Assembly: GCF_000215105.1 (NCBI RefSeq)
Contig: NC_015588.1
Location: 62,001 to 126,000 of the forward strand
Length of the DNA stretch: 64,000 bases
Source: Isoptericola variabilis 225
GTDB taxonomy: Bacteria; Actinomycetota; Actinomycetes; Actinomycetales; Cellulomonadaceae
Direction of reading: 5' to 3'
Both the position numbers and the translations under genes were made by a program. The notes beneath the pieces are model-generated. The model worked only from the letters and a program-made list of their open reading frames with translations. It was not told the origin of the DNA and did not search any database. This document shows positions 50,274 to 59,641 of the stretch, piece by piece (positions within the stretch are counted from its first letter, which is position 1; every line of letters starts with the position of its first letter).

Positions 50274-51523
50274 TGGCGCACTACGAGCACATCGGCTACG
50301 ACCCCGTGCCGGGCGACCACACGGTCACGTCGTCGCTGTCCGCGGGGCTCACGGGCGGGCACGAGACCCTCGAGCGCGTCAAGTTCCTCCTCGGCAGCGT
50401 CGACGAGGGCGAGTGGGTCGGCGAGGCCGCGATCGCGTTCCGCTCGATGCTGCACGACGACTTCGAGCCCAAGGTGACCGAGGCGGAGGAGGCGTTCCGG
50501 GTCGCGGCCGGCGCGCTCGACACCTGGGCCGGCGACCTGCACACCTTCCGCGACGAGGCCGACCGCCTCGACCGCGAGCTCGGCACCGCCAGGGCGGTCC
50601 TCGCGGACGCGGAGCGGTCCTGGTACGGGATGCCCGACGTCGCGCGCCCCGACGACGACGCGCCGCAGCAGCAGTGGGACGCCTACGAGGACCACGAGCG
50701 TGCCCGCGCCCGGGCGCAGGAGAACCTGGCCGACGCGCAGGCCGCGGTCGACGCCGTCTGGGTCTCCATCCGTGAGCTCGCCTCGCGGTACGACGGCGCC
50801 GCGCGCCGCCTGCTCGACCGCTTCGACACCGCGGCGGCGATGGCCCCGGACGACCCCTCGTGGTGGGACCGCGCCGTCGACTGGATGGGCGACCGGTGGG
50901 AGGACGTCACCGACCTCGTCGCGGACATCGGCGACTACATCCTCGAGTGGGCCGCCGAGCACGCCGGGTTCCTCAACACGCTGTCGAACTGGCTCTCGAT
51001 CGGCAGCATGATCCTCGGCTTCGCCTCGCTCATCCCGGGGCCGTGGTCGCCGGCGCTCGCGGCGCTCAGCGTCGCGCTCGGCGCGGCGAGCACGCTCGCG
51101 GGCTACCTGTCGGCCGCGGGTCAGGCGGGCTCGTGGTCGGAGGGCTTCACCCCGGGTGTCGTCGCGGGGATGGTGGGCACCGCGCTCGGCATCGGCGCGC
51201 TGGGGGCCACGTTCCGGGCCACGGCCGCCGCGGCGACGACGGCCGGGCGCACCGCGCCGACGTTCGCCCAGTTCATGAACCCGCTGTCGCCGACCGGTCG
51301 GGCGGCGGCCGAGGTGCTGCCGGGCTTCTTCACGCTCGCGGCGCGCGGCGGCTCGATCGACTCGGTGGCCGAGTTCGGGTGGCGCTCGGTCGACGTCATG
51401 TTCGACCAGGGCACGTGGTTCGGGACGAACCCGATCGGCGTCCTCAACATGGGCTGGGACGTCGAGCGCGACGGCGAGAGCGCGCTCCTGCGCACGCAGG
51501 CCGAGAAGCAGGGGGCGCTGTGA
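50273..51523 (+). CDS. WXG100-like putative type VII effector
   Basis: 416 residues from ATG 50273 (1-bp overlap). The N-terminal helical domain (about 20-210) contains DEGEWVGEAAIAFR, a WxG motif near residue 46, and long coiled helices (RAQENLADAQAAVDAVWVSI). A hydrophobic, Gly/Ala-rich middle follows at about 222-345 (NWLSIGSMILGFASLIPGPW, LAALSVALGAASTLAGYLSA, AGMVGTALGIGALGATFRAT), typical of pre-toxin or channel-like segments in polymorphic effectors. The C-terminal 70 residues (EFGWRSVDVMFDQGTWFGTN) carry no known toxin motif. It is coupled to the flanking genes. Confidence 0.75.
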   Translation: MAHYEHIGYDPVPGDHTVTSSLSAGLTGGHETLERVKFLLGSVDEGEWVGEAAIAFRSMLHDDFEPKVTEAEEAFRVAAGALDTWAGDLHTFRDEADRLDRELGTARAVLADAERSWYGMPDVARPDDDAPQQQWDAYEDHERARARAQENLADAQAAVDAVWVSIRELASRYDGAARRLLDRFDTAAAMAPDDPSWWDRAVDWMGDRWEDVTDLVADIGDYILEWAAEHAGFLNTLSNWLSIGSMILGFASLIPGPWSPALAALSVALGAASTLAGYLSAAGQAGSWSEGFTPGVVAGMVGTALGIGALGATFRATAAAATTAGRTAPTFAQFMNPLSPTGRAAAEVLPGFFTLAARGGSIDSVAEFGWRSVDVMFDQGTWFGTNPIGVLNMGWDVERDGESALLRTQAEKQGAL

Positions 51524-52233
51524 GCGCGCCGGCCGCCGTCGAGCGTGACAACCCCACGCGCTGGCGGCTGCGCACCCGGGTCCCCGACGACTGGGTCGAC
51601 CTGGCCGGCACGAGCACGGTCGAGCAGACGCTCGGCGTCATCCGCGGCTCCTTCGCGTCCACGGGCGTCGAGCTGACCGCGCACGACGCCGGCCTCCTGC
51701 GGACGGGCCTGGAGGCCTGGCGCGACCTCGCGGCGAAGCACGGCCTGCTCATCCACGGCCTGGTCCACCAGGGCGCCGCGTACGAGGGCCCCACCGCGAT
51801 CGACCGCGAGATCTTCTGGGACGTGGTGGGAACCGTCACGGAGTTCTCCGCGGTCGACGGTCCGCTCTCCCTCATGGAGGTCGTGCGCCGCGTCATGGCC
51901 GCCAGGCTCGGGTTCGACGTCGACGGGGCGTACACCGAGGTCTTCCCGACCGCCGTCGGCCCGGCGCTCGGCCTGACGACCGAGCTCGACCTGCGCTACC
52001 GCGTCCCCGGGGAGCCCGACGACGCCGAGCCGCGCACGCGCCGGGTCGGCCTGGCGGCGGTCGTGGCGGCACCGAAGGAGGGCGGGCCGGGCCTCGTGCT
52101 CGGAGGGTGGTCGCTCGACCCCGCGCAGCGCAACGGCCTCGGGATGCTCCTGGCCGCGATGGCCGGACCGGCTACCATCACGCCCGTGGATGCCGAGGGC
52201 AACGCGACGGTCGCGACGACGGAGGACGGCTGA
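51520..52233 (+). CDS. Unknown cytoplasmic protein of the WXG100-like cluster
   Basis: 237 residues from GTG 51520, overlapping the effector by 4 bp (GTGA). It has no signal peptide or membrane helix. Segments such as RVPDDWVDLAGTSTVEQTLG, VIRGSFASTGVELTAH and a mixed alpha/beta remainder suggest a chaperone-like or EspG-like partner or an immunity-type protein. Position directly after the effector fits immunity or chaperone. The family is not recognised. Confidence 0.7.
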   Translation: MSAPAAVERDNPTRWRLRTRVPDDWVDLAGTSTVEQTLGVIRGSFASTGVELTAHDAGLLRTGLEAWRDLAAKHGLLIHGLVHQGAAYEGPTAIDREIFWDVVGTVTEFSAVDGPLSLMEVVRRVMAARLGFDVDGAYTEVFPTAVGPALGLTTELDLRYRVPGEPDDAEPRTRRVGLAAVVAAPKEGGPGLVLGGWSLDPAQRNGLGMLLAAMAGPATITPVDAEGNATVATTEDG

Positions 52234-53466
52234 GTGGCGCGCCCGAGCCTTCCTCCCTCCCCGCGTGAGGTACCCCTGCCCGAGACGTTCGGCGACTGGT
52301 ATGACACGGCGGCCGTCAACCTGGGCGTCGCGGAGAAGCGGGACAGCCGCGGCCTGCGGCTCCTCGCCGGGCTCGTCCTCGTCGTCCTGACGACGATCGG
52401 TCTCGGCGCGTTCGCCGGCCCCCAGCTCGCCGCGCTCCTCGGGTACACCGACGAGGCCGTCGACGCCGCGACGCTCGTGCTGGGCCTCGTGCTCGTCGCC
52501 GGCACCCTCGCGTGGTGGTTCTGGCTCCGCCGGGACTGGGTGCGCGCACGCCGGCTGCGGCGGGCGTGGGCGTACGCCCTGCGCGACCGGCGCGTCCTCG
52601 CGCTGCCGGCCCGCGAGCACCGCGGACCCGGCGAGGATCCCGAGGACCGGCACCACTACCGGGCGCGCGAGCACGTCGAGCTCGCCCCGTACACGGGAGT
52701 GCGCTCGGTCGGCGGCGTGAGCGGGTTCCTCGACTTCCTCCGCGCGGTGCTCTACCCGGTCGTGCTCGGGGCGGGTGTCCTCCTCGTGGTCGTCGGGCTG
52801 TCGCGGGACGACGCCGGCTCTCGCTTCACGACGGCGCTCGCGGCGCTCCCGCTCACCCTCGCCGCGCTGGGCGGCACCGTGCGCGCGTGGTGGCGGCTCG
52901 GGGAGTCGTGGCGCCTCGTGGGGCTCGAGAACGACGACCGGTTCCGCTGGACCGGGTGGCGCGTCCTGCGCGGCATCGACCGTCCGCTCGACGTCCGCGG
53001 CCCGGCGGCACGGCGCGCTCTCCTGCTGCTCCCCGTGGCGCTCGGTGCGCTCGTCGTCGTCATCGGGCGCGCGAGCACCGGCACCCTCGGCCCGGACGAC
53101 GTGCTGGTCGGTGTCGCGATCGTCGCCGTCCCGGCGCTCGCCGTGGTGGCGTTCTTCCGCGTGCGCGCGCTCCGGGCGCGTGCCGGCGGAGAAGGGTTCG
53201 CGGTGCGCGTCCTGCCCGACGACGTGCCGCCCCAGGGTCCGACGTCGGTCCCGGTCGGCCCCGCGCGCCTCGTGCTATCCGACGGGCGCGCGTCGCTCGG
53301 CGGGGTCGAGTCCGAGGCGGCGGCGCTGATCAGCGGGGCGCCCCAGATGCTCGCCGCGCGGCGGCACGTCCTCGTGCTGGCGGACGGGTCGCAGGTGCGC
53401 TTCTCGTGCGCCGACGTCGCCGGCGTGCGGCGCGCGGCGCAGGACGCCGGGCTGCGCGTGCTCTGA
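52234..53466 (+). CDS. Four-helix membrane protein of the WXG100-like cluster
   Basis: 410 residues from GTG 52234, adjacent to the previous stop. There are paired hydrophobic helices at about 44-64 (LLAGLVLVVLTTIGLGAFAG), 77-97 (TLVLGLVLVAGTLAWWFWL), about 170-220 and 260-310 (ALLLLPVALGALVVVIGRAS, LVGVAIVAVPALAVVAFFRV). Basic cytosolic loops separate them. A C-terminal soluble part contains VLPDDVPPQGPTSVPVGPAR. It probably sits in the membrane near the secretion or immunity function of the cluster. No named domain is recognised. Confidence 0.75.
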   Translation: MARPSLPPSPREVPLPETFGDWYDTAAVNLGVAEKRDSRGLRLLAGLVLVVLTTIGLGAFAGPQLAALLGYTDEAVDAATLVLGLVLVAGTLAWWFWLRRDWVRARRLRRAWAYALRDRRVLALPAREHRGPGEDPEDRHHYRAREHVELAPYTGVRSVGGVSGFLDFLRAVLYPVVLGAGVLLVVVGLSRDDAGSRFTTALAALPLTLAALGGTVRAWWRLGESWRLVGLENDDRFRWTGWRVLRGIDRPLDVRGPAARRALLLLPVALGALVVVIGRASTGTLGPDDVLVGVAIVAVPALAVVAFFRVRALRARAGGEGFAVRVLPDDVPPQGPTSVPVGPARLVLSDGRASLGGVESEAAALISGAPQMLAARRHVLVLADGSQVRFSCADVAGVRRAAQDAGLRVL

Positions 53467-53528
53467 CCCCAGAGCTTCCGACCCGGCGCGCCCCGCAAGA
53501 TCGGCGCCGGTCACGACACAGTCGGGTC

Positions 53529-54272
53529 ATGGAGAGCGCGCGGCGTGGCAGGTCCTTCGGGGTTCTCACGGCCATGGCCTCGGCCGTCGTCGCGTCGGTC
53601 GTGGCCGGCTGCGCGAGTACCGGCGTCGCCTCGGCGGACACCGTGTACCGGTGCTGGGGCGAGCCCGTGCCGCTCTCCGTGCTCGAGTCCGGCCCGACGG
53701 CGGACACCCTCGACGCGGCCGAGGCGCTCGACGGCGTCGAGGTGCCGCAGATCGACCCGGCCGAGTGGACGGTGCTCAGCGAGTCGGACACGAGGGTCGC
53801 GCTCCTCCGAGAGCTCGACAAGGCGGAGGACCTCGGGGCCGGCGACGTCCGCACCCACGAGCTGCTGGCCATCGAGTGGGTCGACGCGGCCAATCTCGAC
53901 CCATCCCCTGCATGGATGCTCGGCCAGCACTCGACGTGTGCGCTCGCGACGGAGTCGGGCGAGTCCGCGAGCGTGACCCTCGACCCGGCGAACCCGCCGG
54001 ATCCCGCCTCGTCGCGGCTCCACCTGCTCGTCACCGAGATGGCATGCAACAGCGGCCAGGACGCCGAGGGCCGGGTGCGGCTCGTCCGTCTTTCGGAAGG
54101 CGAGGAGTCCGTCGGGGTCGAGATCGCGGTCGACCCCCGCGAGGGCGACGCCGCCTGCCCGTCGAACCCGACGCCGTTCGTCGTCGAGCTCGACGCGCCG
54201 CTCGGCGACCGGGGTGTCTACGACGCGGCCCGTGCAGCCACCGCGCGAGCTCGCGATGCCGACCGAGGGTGA
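53529..54272 (+). CDS. Predicted lipoprotein at the end of the WXG100-like cluster
   Basis: 247 residues from ATG 53529. The signal peptide ends VVASVVAGC, a lipobox-like sequence with Cys28 lipidated and anchored outside the membrane. The mature part is acidic with several Cys (YRCWGEPVPL, HSTCAL, MACNSG, AACPSN). No domain is recognised. It follows the membrane protein by 62 bp and ends 5 bp before the convergent hrpA. It may be an unrelated gene or an extracellular partner of the cluster. Confidence 0.75.
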   Translation: MESARRGRSFGVLTAMASAVVASVVAGCASTGVASADTVYRCWGEPVPLSVLESGPTADTLDAAEALDGVEVPQIDPAEWTVLSESDTRVALLRELDKAEDLGAGDVRTHELLAIEWVDAANLDPSPAWMLGQHSTCALATESGESASVTLDPANPPDPASSRLHLLVTEMACNSGQDAEGRVRLVRLSEGEESVGVEIAVDPREGDAACPSNPTPFVVELDAPLGDRGVYDAARAATARARDADRG

Positions 54273-54277
54273 ACTGC

Positions 54278-57200
54278 TCACCACCCGGACGGGGTGAGTA
54301 TCTTCCGGATCCTCTTCTCGCTGACGGGCCCGTCGGTGCCGAGCTGTTGCGCGAACAGAGACACCCGCAGCTCCTCGATGAGCCACCGCACCTCGGCGAG
54401 CTCGGCCGCCCGCGCGGGGTCGGCCGGCCCGGCCGCGTACGCGGCCCTCGCCTTGTCGTACGCCTCGGTCACGTCGTGCACGCGCCACGCGAGCTCGGCG
54501 TCCCGGTGGGGGCTCGCCTGCGCCTTCTCGAGCCGGTACGACGCCGCGCGCAGGTAGCGCACGAGGTGCGGCAGCCGGCGGGGCGGGGTCGCGGAGACGA
54601 ACCCGTCGTGGACGAGCGTCGCGACGTGGTCGCGGATGTCCTGCAGCGTGTTGAGCAGGGCAAGGGAGGACGACGAGCGCACCTCGCCCTCGATCGTCCG
54701 CCACGCCGACAGGGCGGCCACGACGTGCCCGACGACCCGGTAGATCTCGTCCTCCAGGTGCTGGCGGACGAACGCCTTCGCGTCGTCGTACGAGTCGGCG
54801 TCCCGGATCTGTACGGCGACGGGTCCGCCGGTCGGCGTGCCCGGCGCCTTCTCGGCGTCCGGGCTGGTCAGCGCGGTGACCGCGGCCAGCTGCAGGTCCG
54901 CGACGAGCGCGTCGGTGTTCCGGTACGGCGCCGCCGCGAGCGTGAGCGACTGCTTCGCCGTCCACCGCGACGTGATGCGCCCGCTCTGCAGGCCGGTCTG
55001 CGCGAGCAGCAGCCGCCGCACACCCGCCGCATGCCTCGCGTCCCGCTCCGCGGCGTCGGCCAGCACCCGCAGCGCCACCGTGGGCTGCCCCTTCGCGTCC
55101 TCCTCCTCGACGACAGCCGGGTAGCCGCGCACGACGACCCCGCCCCCGAGGTCGGTCGACACGGCGTCCGGCAGCCGCCCGTCCGGAAGGTCCGCGGGCC
55201 AGGAGGAGAGGTTCGAACGCTCCGCGACCACGGCGGAAGGCGACCCGGACGACGAGGCCGACGAGGCGGCGTCGGACGGACGTCCAGGCTGGCCGGGCCT
55301 GGCGGGAGCCGGGCTCGCCGCACGCGACCGAGCCTCCTCGAGAGCAACCCCCACAGCACCCTTGACCGCAGCCCGAACGGCCGCCTCGGCCTTGGCAGCC
55401 AGCCGCTTCTGCAGCGCCACGAGGTCCTTCGACTCGTCGACGACGACGGTCTTGGCACCCCGCCGCTCCTCGACGCGGAACGTCATGCGCAGGTGCGCGG
55501 GCAGCCGCTCGACGCGCTCGGCGTCCCACACGTCGTCGGGGATGACGACGTCGCGCAGGGCCCGCACGGCGCGCGAGAACTCGACGTGGAAGGGCGAGGC
55601 CATGTCGCCCGCGCGCGTCATGTCCTCCCACGAGGGCGTGTTCTCCCGCAGCCAGCGCGCGACGGCGGCACCGACGTCGGGCGCGGGCACGAGCTCGCGA
55701 CGCACGGCCTTGGGCAGCGAGCGGATGGTCGCGACGCAGAGCTCCTCGAGCAGGCCGGGGACCATCCAGTCGAACCCGTCGGGCACGACGCGGTTGAGGA
55801 TCGACAGGGGGATGTGGACGGTGACGCCGTCGGCGTCGGTCCCGGGCTGGAACTGGTAGGTGAGGGGGAGCGTGACCTCGCCCTGCGTCCACGCCTCGGG
55901 GAACTCGGACGTGTCGACGGCGGAGGTGTCGACGAGCTGGTCGAGCGTGAAGGTGAGCAGGTCGGGATTCTCGCGCTGCGCCGTCTTCCACCACCGGTCG
56001 AAGTGCCGCGCGCTGACGACCGATGCCGGCACGCGCTCGTCGTAGAACGCGAAGAGGTCGTCCTCGGACGCGACGAGCCCGCGCCGGCGCGAGCGCGCCT
56101 CGAGCTCCTCCGCCTCGGCGAGCAGACGGCGGTTCTCCGCGAAGAAGCGGTGGTGCGTCGTCCACTGGCCCTCGACGAGCGCGTGCCGGACGAACATCTC
56201 GCGCGCGGCCTCGGGGTCGACCTTCGCGTAGAGGACCTTGCGGTCGCTCACGATGGGGATGCCGTAGAGCAGCACCTTCTCCGTGGCCATGGCCGCGCCC
56301 TGCTTGGACGACCAGTGCGGGTCGGAGTACGTGCGCTTGACGAGGTGCGCGGCGAGCTCCTCGGCCCACTCGGGCTCGATGCGCGCGACGTCGCGCGCCC
56401 ACAGTCGCGACGTCTCGACGAGCTCGCCCGCCATGATCCAGGCCGGCGGCTTCTTGCTCAGCGGCGAGCCGGGGAAGATCGCGAACCGCGCCCCGCGGGC
56501 GCCGAGGTACTCGTTGCGCGCCCGCTTGGCGGCCTGACGCAGCGCGCGGGCGCGCGCCTCGCCGCGCAGGTGCGCGACCGACGACGCCTTGATCTCGCCC
56601 GTGTCCTGCATGCCGATCTGGCTGAGCAGCCCCGCGAGCAGCGCGCGGTGGATCGTGTCGCCGTCCCACTCGAGCGTGTACTTCTCCGAGCTGTCAGGCT
56701 CAGGCTGGTCCATACCCCGGCCTGGGCCTGACAGGTCGCCAGAGCGGGCCGAGGGCCGGAACGACATGTCGATGCCCAGCGGCTTGGCCATCTCGCGCAG
56801 CTGCGCGACGACGTCCTGCCACTCGCGGATGCGCAGGAAGTTGAGGTGCTCCGCCTTGCACATGCGCCGGAACGCGGACGAGCCCATCGCGTGCTGCTGC
56901 GCGCGGACGTACTCCCACAGGTTGAGGTACGTGAGGAAGTCGGACCGCGGGTCGGTGAACCGGGCGTGCTGCTGGTCGGCCTGCGCGCGCTCCTCGGCGG
57001 GCCGCTCGCGCGGGTCCTGGATCGACAGCGCGGCGGCGATGATCGCGACCTCTCGCGCGACGCCGAGCCGCGAGCCCTCGATGATCATGCGCGCCAGGCG
57101 CGGGTCCATGGGCAGCTGCGCGAGCGTGCGCCCGACGTCGGTCAGCCGCGTCCGGCCGTCCTCCGTCTCCAGCGCGCCGAGCTCGGTGAGCAGCTGCACG

Positions 57201-58756
57201 CCGTCGCGCACGGCCCGCGTGTCGGGCTTCTCGACGAACGGGAAGCGCGCGACGTCGTCGGGCGACTCGACCACGCCGACGGAGATCATCTGCAGCAGCA
57301 CCGACGCGAGCGAGGTGCGCAGGATCTCCGGCTCGGTGTACTCGGGGCGGCGCTCGAAGTCCTCCTGCGAGTACAGCCGGATCGCGATGCCGTCGGCCAC
57401 GCGCCCGGACCGCCCGGAGCGCTGGTTGGCCGAGGCCTGCGAGATCGGCTCGATCGGCAGCCGCTGGACCTTGGTCTGCTTGGAGTAGCGCGAGATGCGC
57501 GCGGTGCCGGGGTCGACGACGTAGTGGATGCCGGGCACGGTCAGCGACGTCTCGGCGACGTTGGTCGACAGCACGATGCGCCGGCCGGGGTGCGACTGGA
57601 AGACCCGGTGCTGCTCCGCCGCGGACAGCCGCGAGTACAGCGGCAGGATCTCGACGTGGTCGGGACGCTTGGGGTCGCGCACGCGCTCGCCGAGGTGGCC
57701 CTCGAGCGCGTCGGCGGCGTCGTGGATCTCGCGCTCGCCCGAGAGGAACACGAGGATGTCGCCCGGCCCCTCGGCCATGAGCTCGTCGCACGCCTCGACG
57801 ATGCCGGTGACGAGGTCCTTCTCCTCGCCCTTCTTCTTCGCGGGCGCGTCCGGGTCGGTGTCCGGGGACAGCGGGCGGTACCGGATCTCGACGGGGTACG
57901 TCCGGCCCGAGACCTCCACCACCGGTGCGTGGTCGGGCAGCACGTCGACGACCGCCTCGGGCGCCCCGCCGATCTCGGCGAGGTGAGCGGGGGAGAAGTG
58001 CGCCGCGAACCGCTCGGAGTCGATCGTCGCCGACGTGATGATGAGCTTGAGGTCCGGCCGGCGCGGCAGCAGGCGGGACAGGTAGCCCAGCAGGAAGTCG
58101 ATGTTGAGCGACCGCTCGTGCGCCTCGTCGATGATGAGCGTGTCGTACGCGCGCAGCTCCGGGTCGCGCTGGATCTGCGCGAGCAGGATGCCGTCGGTCA
58201 TGACCTTGACGAGCGTGTCCTCGCTCGACTCGTCGGTGAACCGCACCTGGTACCCGATGACGCCGCCCAGCTCCGTCCCGAGTTCTTCGGCGATGCGCTC
58301 GGCCACGGAGCGGGCCGCGATGCGCCGTGGCTGGGTGTGCCCGATCTGCCCCGCGCGCCCGCGGCCCAGCTCGAGCGCGATCTTCGGCAGCTGCGTCGTC
58401 TTCCCCGAGCCCGTCTCGCCCGCGACGACGACCACCTGGTTCTCGCGGATCGCGCGCGCGATGTCCGCGCGCCGCGCCGAGACCGGCAGCTGCTCGGGGT
58501 ACGTGATGGGCGGCACGACGACGGCGGCACGTGCCTGCGCGGCGCGCTCGAGCTGGGCGGCGCTCACCCGGGGGGTGCGGACGCTCGTCGAACGGTTCGG
58601 GCGGTTCCGTCGCTCGGGGCCGCCGCGCTGCTGCGGGTCCTGGGCGTTGGGGCCGCTCTGGCCCCCGGCCGAGCCACGACCCCGGCCGCCGCGACGGCGA
58701 CGGCGCGCACCGCCGTCGCCGGCGGGCTGCTGGGGGGAGGAGGGCTCGGTACTCAC
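54278..58756 (-). CDS. hrpA: ATP-dependent RNA helicase HrpA
   Basis: 1492 residues from GTG 58756. DEAH-box helicase: Walker A VVAGETGSGKTTQLPKI, DEAH in TLIIDEAHERSLNIDFLLGY, motif III SATI, and motif VI QRSGRSGR. Winged-helix, ratchet and OB-fold parts follow. The long C-terminal HrpA-specific region ends LRVSLFAQQLGTDGPVSEKR. The N-terminus is a Gly/Arg-rich disordered stretch. In the middle, between AKPLGIDM and EKYTLEWDGDTIHRALLAGL, an insert SGDLSGPGRGMDQPEPDSS is encoded by a 44-bp palindrome (56691-56734). HrpA resolves stalled or structured RNA and collided ribosomes. Confidence 0.95.
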   Translation of the reverse strand: MSTEPSSPQQPAGDGGARRRRRGGRGRGSAGGQSGPNAQDPQQRGGPERRNRPNRSTSVRTPRVSAAQLERAAQARAAVVVPPITYPEQLPVSARRADIARAIRENQVVVVAGETGSGKTTQLPKIALELGRGRAGQIGHTQPRRIAARSVAERIAEELGTELGGVIGYQVRFTDESSEDTLVKVMTDGILLAQIQRDPELRAYDTLIIDEAHERSLNIDFLLGYLSRLLPRRPDLKLIITSATIDSERFAAHFSPAHLAEIGGAPEAVVDVLPDHAPVVEVSGRTYPVEIRYRPLSPDTDPDAPAKKKGEEKDLVTGIVEACDELMAEGPGDILVFLSGEREIHDAADALEGHLGERVRDPKRPDHVEILPLYSRLSAAEQHRVFQSHPGRRIVLSTNVAETSLTVPGIHYVVDPGTARISRYSKQTKVQRLPIEPISQASANQRSGRSGRVADGIAIRLYSQEDFERRPEYTEPEILRTSLASVLLQMISVGVVESPDDVARFPFVEKPDTRAVRDGVQLLTELGALETEDGRTRLTDVGRTLAQLPMDPRLARMIIEGSRLGVAREVAIIAAALSIQDPRERPAEERAQADQQHARFTDPRSDFLTYLNLWEYVRAQQHAMGSSAFRRMCKAEHLNFLRIREWQDVVAQLREMAKPLGIDMSFRPSARSGDLSGPGRGMDQPEPDSSEKYTLEWDGDTIHRALLAGLLSQIGMQDTGEIKASSVAHLRGEARARALRQAAKRARNEYLGARGARFAIFPGSPLSKKPPAWIMAGELVETSRLWARDVARIEPEWAEELAAHLVKRTYSDPHWSSKQGAAMATEKVLLYGIPIVSDRKVLYAKVDPEAAREMFVRHALVEGQWTTHHRFFAENRRLLAEAEELEARSRRRGLVASEDDLFAFYDERVPASVVSARHFDRWWKTAQRENPDLLTFTLDQLVDTSAVDTSEFPEAWTQGEVTLPLTYQFQPGTDADGVTVHIPLSILNRVVPDGFDWMVPGLLEELCVATIRSLPKAVRRELVPAPDVGAAVARWLRENTPSWEDMTRAGDMASPFHVEFSRAVRALRDVVIPDDVWDAERVERLPAHLRMTFRVEERRGAKTVVVDESKDLVALQKRLAAKAEAAVRAAVKGAVGVALEEARSRAASPAPARPGQPGRPSDAASSASSSGSPSAVVAERSNLSSWPADLPDGRLPDAVSTDLGGGVVVRGYPAVVEEEDAKGQPTVALRVLADAAERDARHAAGVRRLLLAQTGLQSGRITSRWTAKQSLTLAAAPYRNTDALVADLQLAAVTALTSPDAEKAPGTPTGGPVAVQIRDADSYDDAKAFVRQHLEDEIYRVVGHVVAALSAWRTIEGEVRSSSSLALLNTLQDIRDHVATLVHDGFVSATPPRRLPHLVRYLRAASYRLEKAQASPHRDAELAWRVHDVTEAYDKARAAYAAGPADPARAAELAEVRWLIEELRVSLFAQQLGTDGPVSEKRIRKILTPSGW
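56691..56734. repeat. 44-bp palindrome inside hrpA
   Basis: CTGTCAGGCTCAGGC (56691-56705) and GCCTGGGCCTGACAG (56720-56734) are 15-bp arms with one wobble, around a 14-bp centre. It encodes an insert between two conserved HrpA blocks. Ends TGTCAG...CTGACA and total length equal those of the intergenic palindrome at 18186-18229. Confidence 0.75.
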
Positions 58757-58779
58757 GACGTCCCATTCTCTCAAGCGGG

Positions 58780-58815
58780 TGCAAGCCGATTGGCGCTGCT
58801 AGCATTCTGCTTGCA
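58780..58815 (+). promoter_or_regulatory. Inverted repeat in the fitAB promoter
   Basis: TGCAAGC (58780-58786) and GCTTGCA (58809-58815) form a 7-bp inverted repeat 22 bp apart, with GCTAGC between them. Its position just before the antitoxin suits binding by the FitA-FitB complex. Confidence 0.5.
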
Positions 58816-58829
58816 AAGGAGGTGCTGGC

Positions 58830-59135
58830 ATGGGGACGACGATCACGGTTCGCGGGCTCGACGACGAGCTGCACCGCCAGCTCAAGGAGCAGGCGAGGTC
58901 GCACCACCGGTCCATGGAGGCCGAGGCGCGAGCGATCCTCGCCGAGGGCATCGGCCGGCCCCGGGTCGAGGTCAGCTGGACGGCCGCCGCACCCGCAGAG
59001 GGCGCCGGCGGCGACTGGATCGACCGTGCCCGGGAGCTGCTCGCCGATGCGTGGGACGACCCCGGGTGGCACGACGATTGGTTGCCCGAGCGCAGCCACG
59101 ACCCGTCCCGTGCCCCGGCGGAGCTCGACGGGTGA
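58830..59135 (+). CDS. FitA-like ribbon-helix-helix antitoxin
   Basis: 101 residues from ATG 58830 with AAGGAGG upstream. The N-terminal RHH fold reads TITVRGLDDELHRQLKEQAR, then SHHRSMEAEARAILAEGI. The C-terminal part is acidic and would wrap the toxin. It overlaps the PIN-domain toxin by 4 bp (GTGA). FitA-type antitoxins bind their own promoter and neutralise the partner RNase. The small operator-like repeat upstream supports autoregulation. Confidence 0.92.
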   Translation: MGTTITVRGLDDELHRQLKEQARSHHRSMEAEARAILAEGIGRPRVEVSWTAAAPAEGAGGDWIDRARELLADAWDDPGWHDDWLPERSHDPSRAPAELDG

Positions 59136-59584
59136 ACCGCTACATCCTGGACACCAACGTGTTCGCCGAGCTCGTCAGGCCGGCGCCCGAGGCGCACGTG
59201 ATCCGCTGGGTCAGGGCGCGCGACGAAGAGCTGTGGACGACGTCCGTCGTCGTCGGCGAGCTCCTCTTCGGGATCGCCCGACTGCCACCCGGCCGGTGCA
59301 GGGAGGGCCTGCGGGCGTCGATCCTGTCGATCCTTGAGGACCGCTTCGCGGACCGCGTCCTCCCGTTCGACGAGAAGGCGGCGGTCGAGTACGCGGCCGT
59401 GCGCGTGCATCAGGAGCGCGTGGGCCGTCCTGCGGGTGACCTCGATGCGATGGTGGCCGCCGTGGCGCGCGCCCACGGCGCTGCCGTCGTCACCCGGAAC
59501 GTCCGGCACTTCGCCGACGCGGGCGTCGACGTCGTGGACCCGTGGTCGCCCGCCTCCCTGTCCGGGGGCGAAGGCCACGGGTAG
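59132..59584 (+). CDS. FitB/VapC-like PIN-domain toxin
   Basis: 150 residues from GTG 59132, overlapping the antitoxin stop. PIN-domain acids are in place: RYILDTNVFAELVRP (first Asp), TSVVVGELLFGI (Glu), AGDLDAMVAAVARAHGA (Asp) and AVVTRNVRHFADAGV. It is an Mg2+-dependent endoribonuclease that blocks growth when free. The operon sits between hrpA and gene remnants. Confidence 0.93.
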   Translation: MNRYILDTNVFAELVRPAPEAHVIRWVRARDEELWTTSVVVGELLFGIARLPPGRCREGLRASILSILEDRFADRVLPFDEKAAVEYAAVRVHQERVGRPAGDLDAMVAAVARAHGAAVVTRNVRHFADAGVDVVDPWSPASLSGGEGHG

Positions 59585-59641
59585 CCTGGGAGAGGACGGC
59601 GCGCGTACGCGTCGTCGTCCCTCCGAGAGCGGTGACGCACC

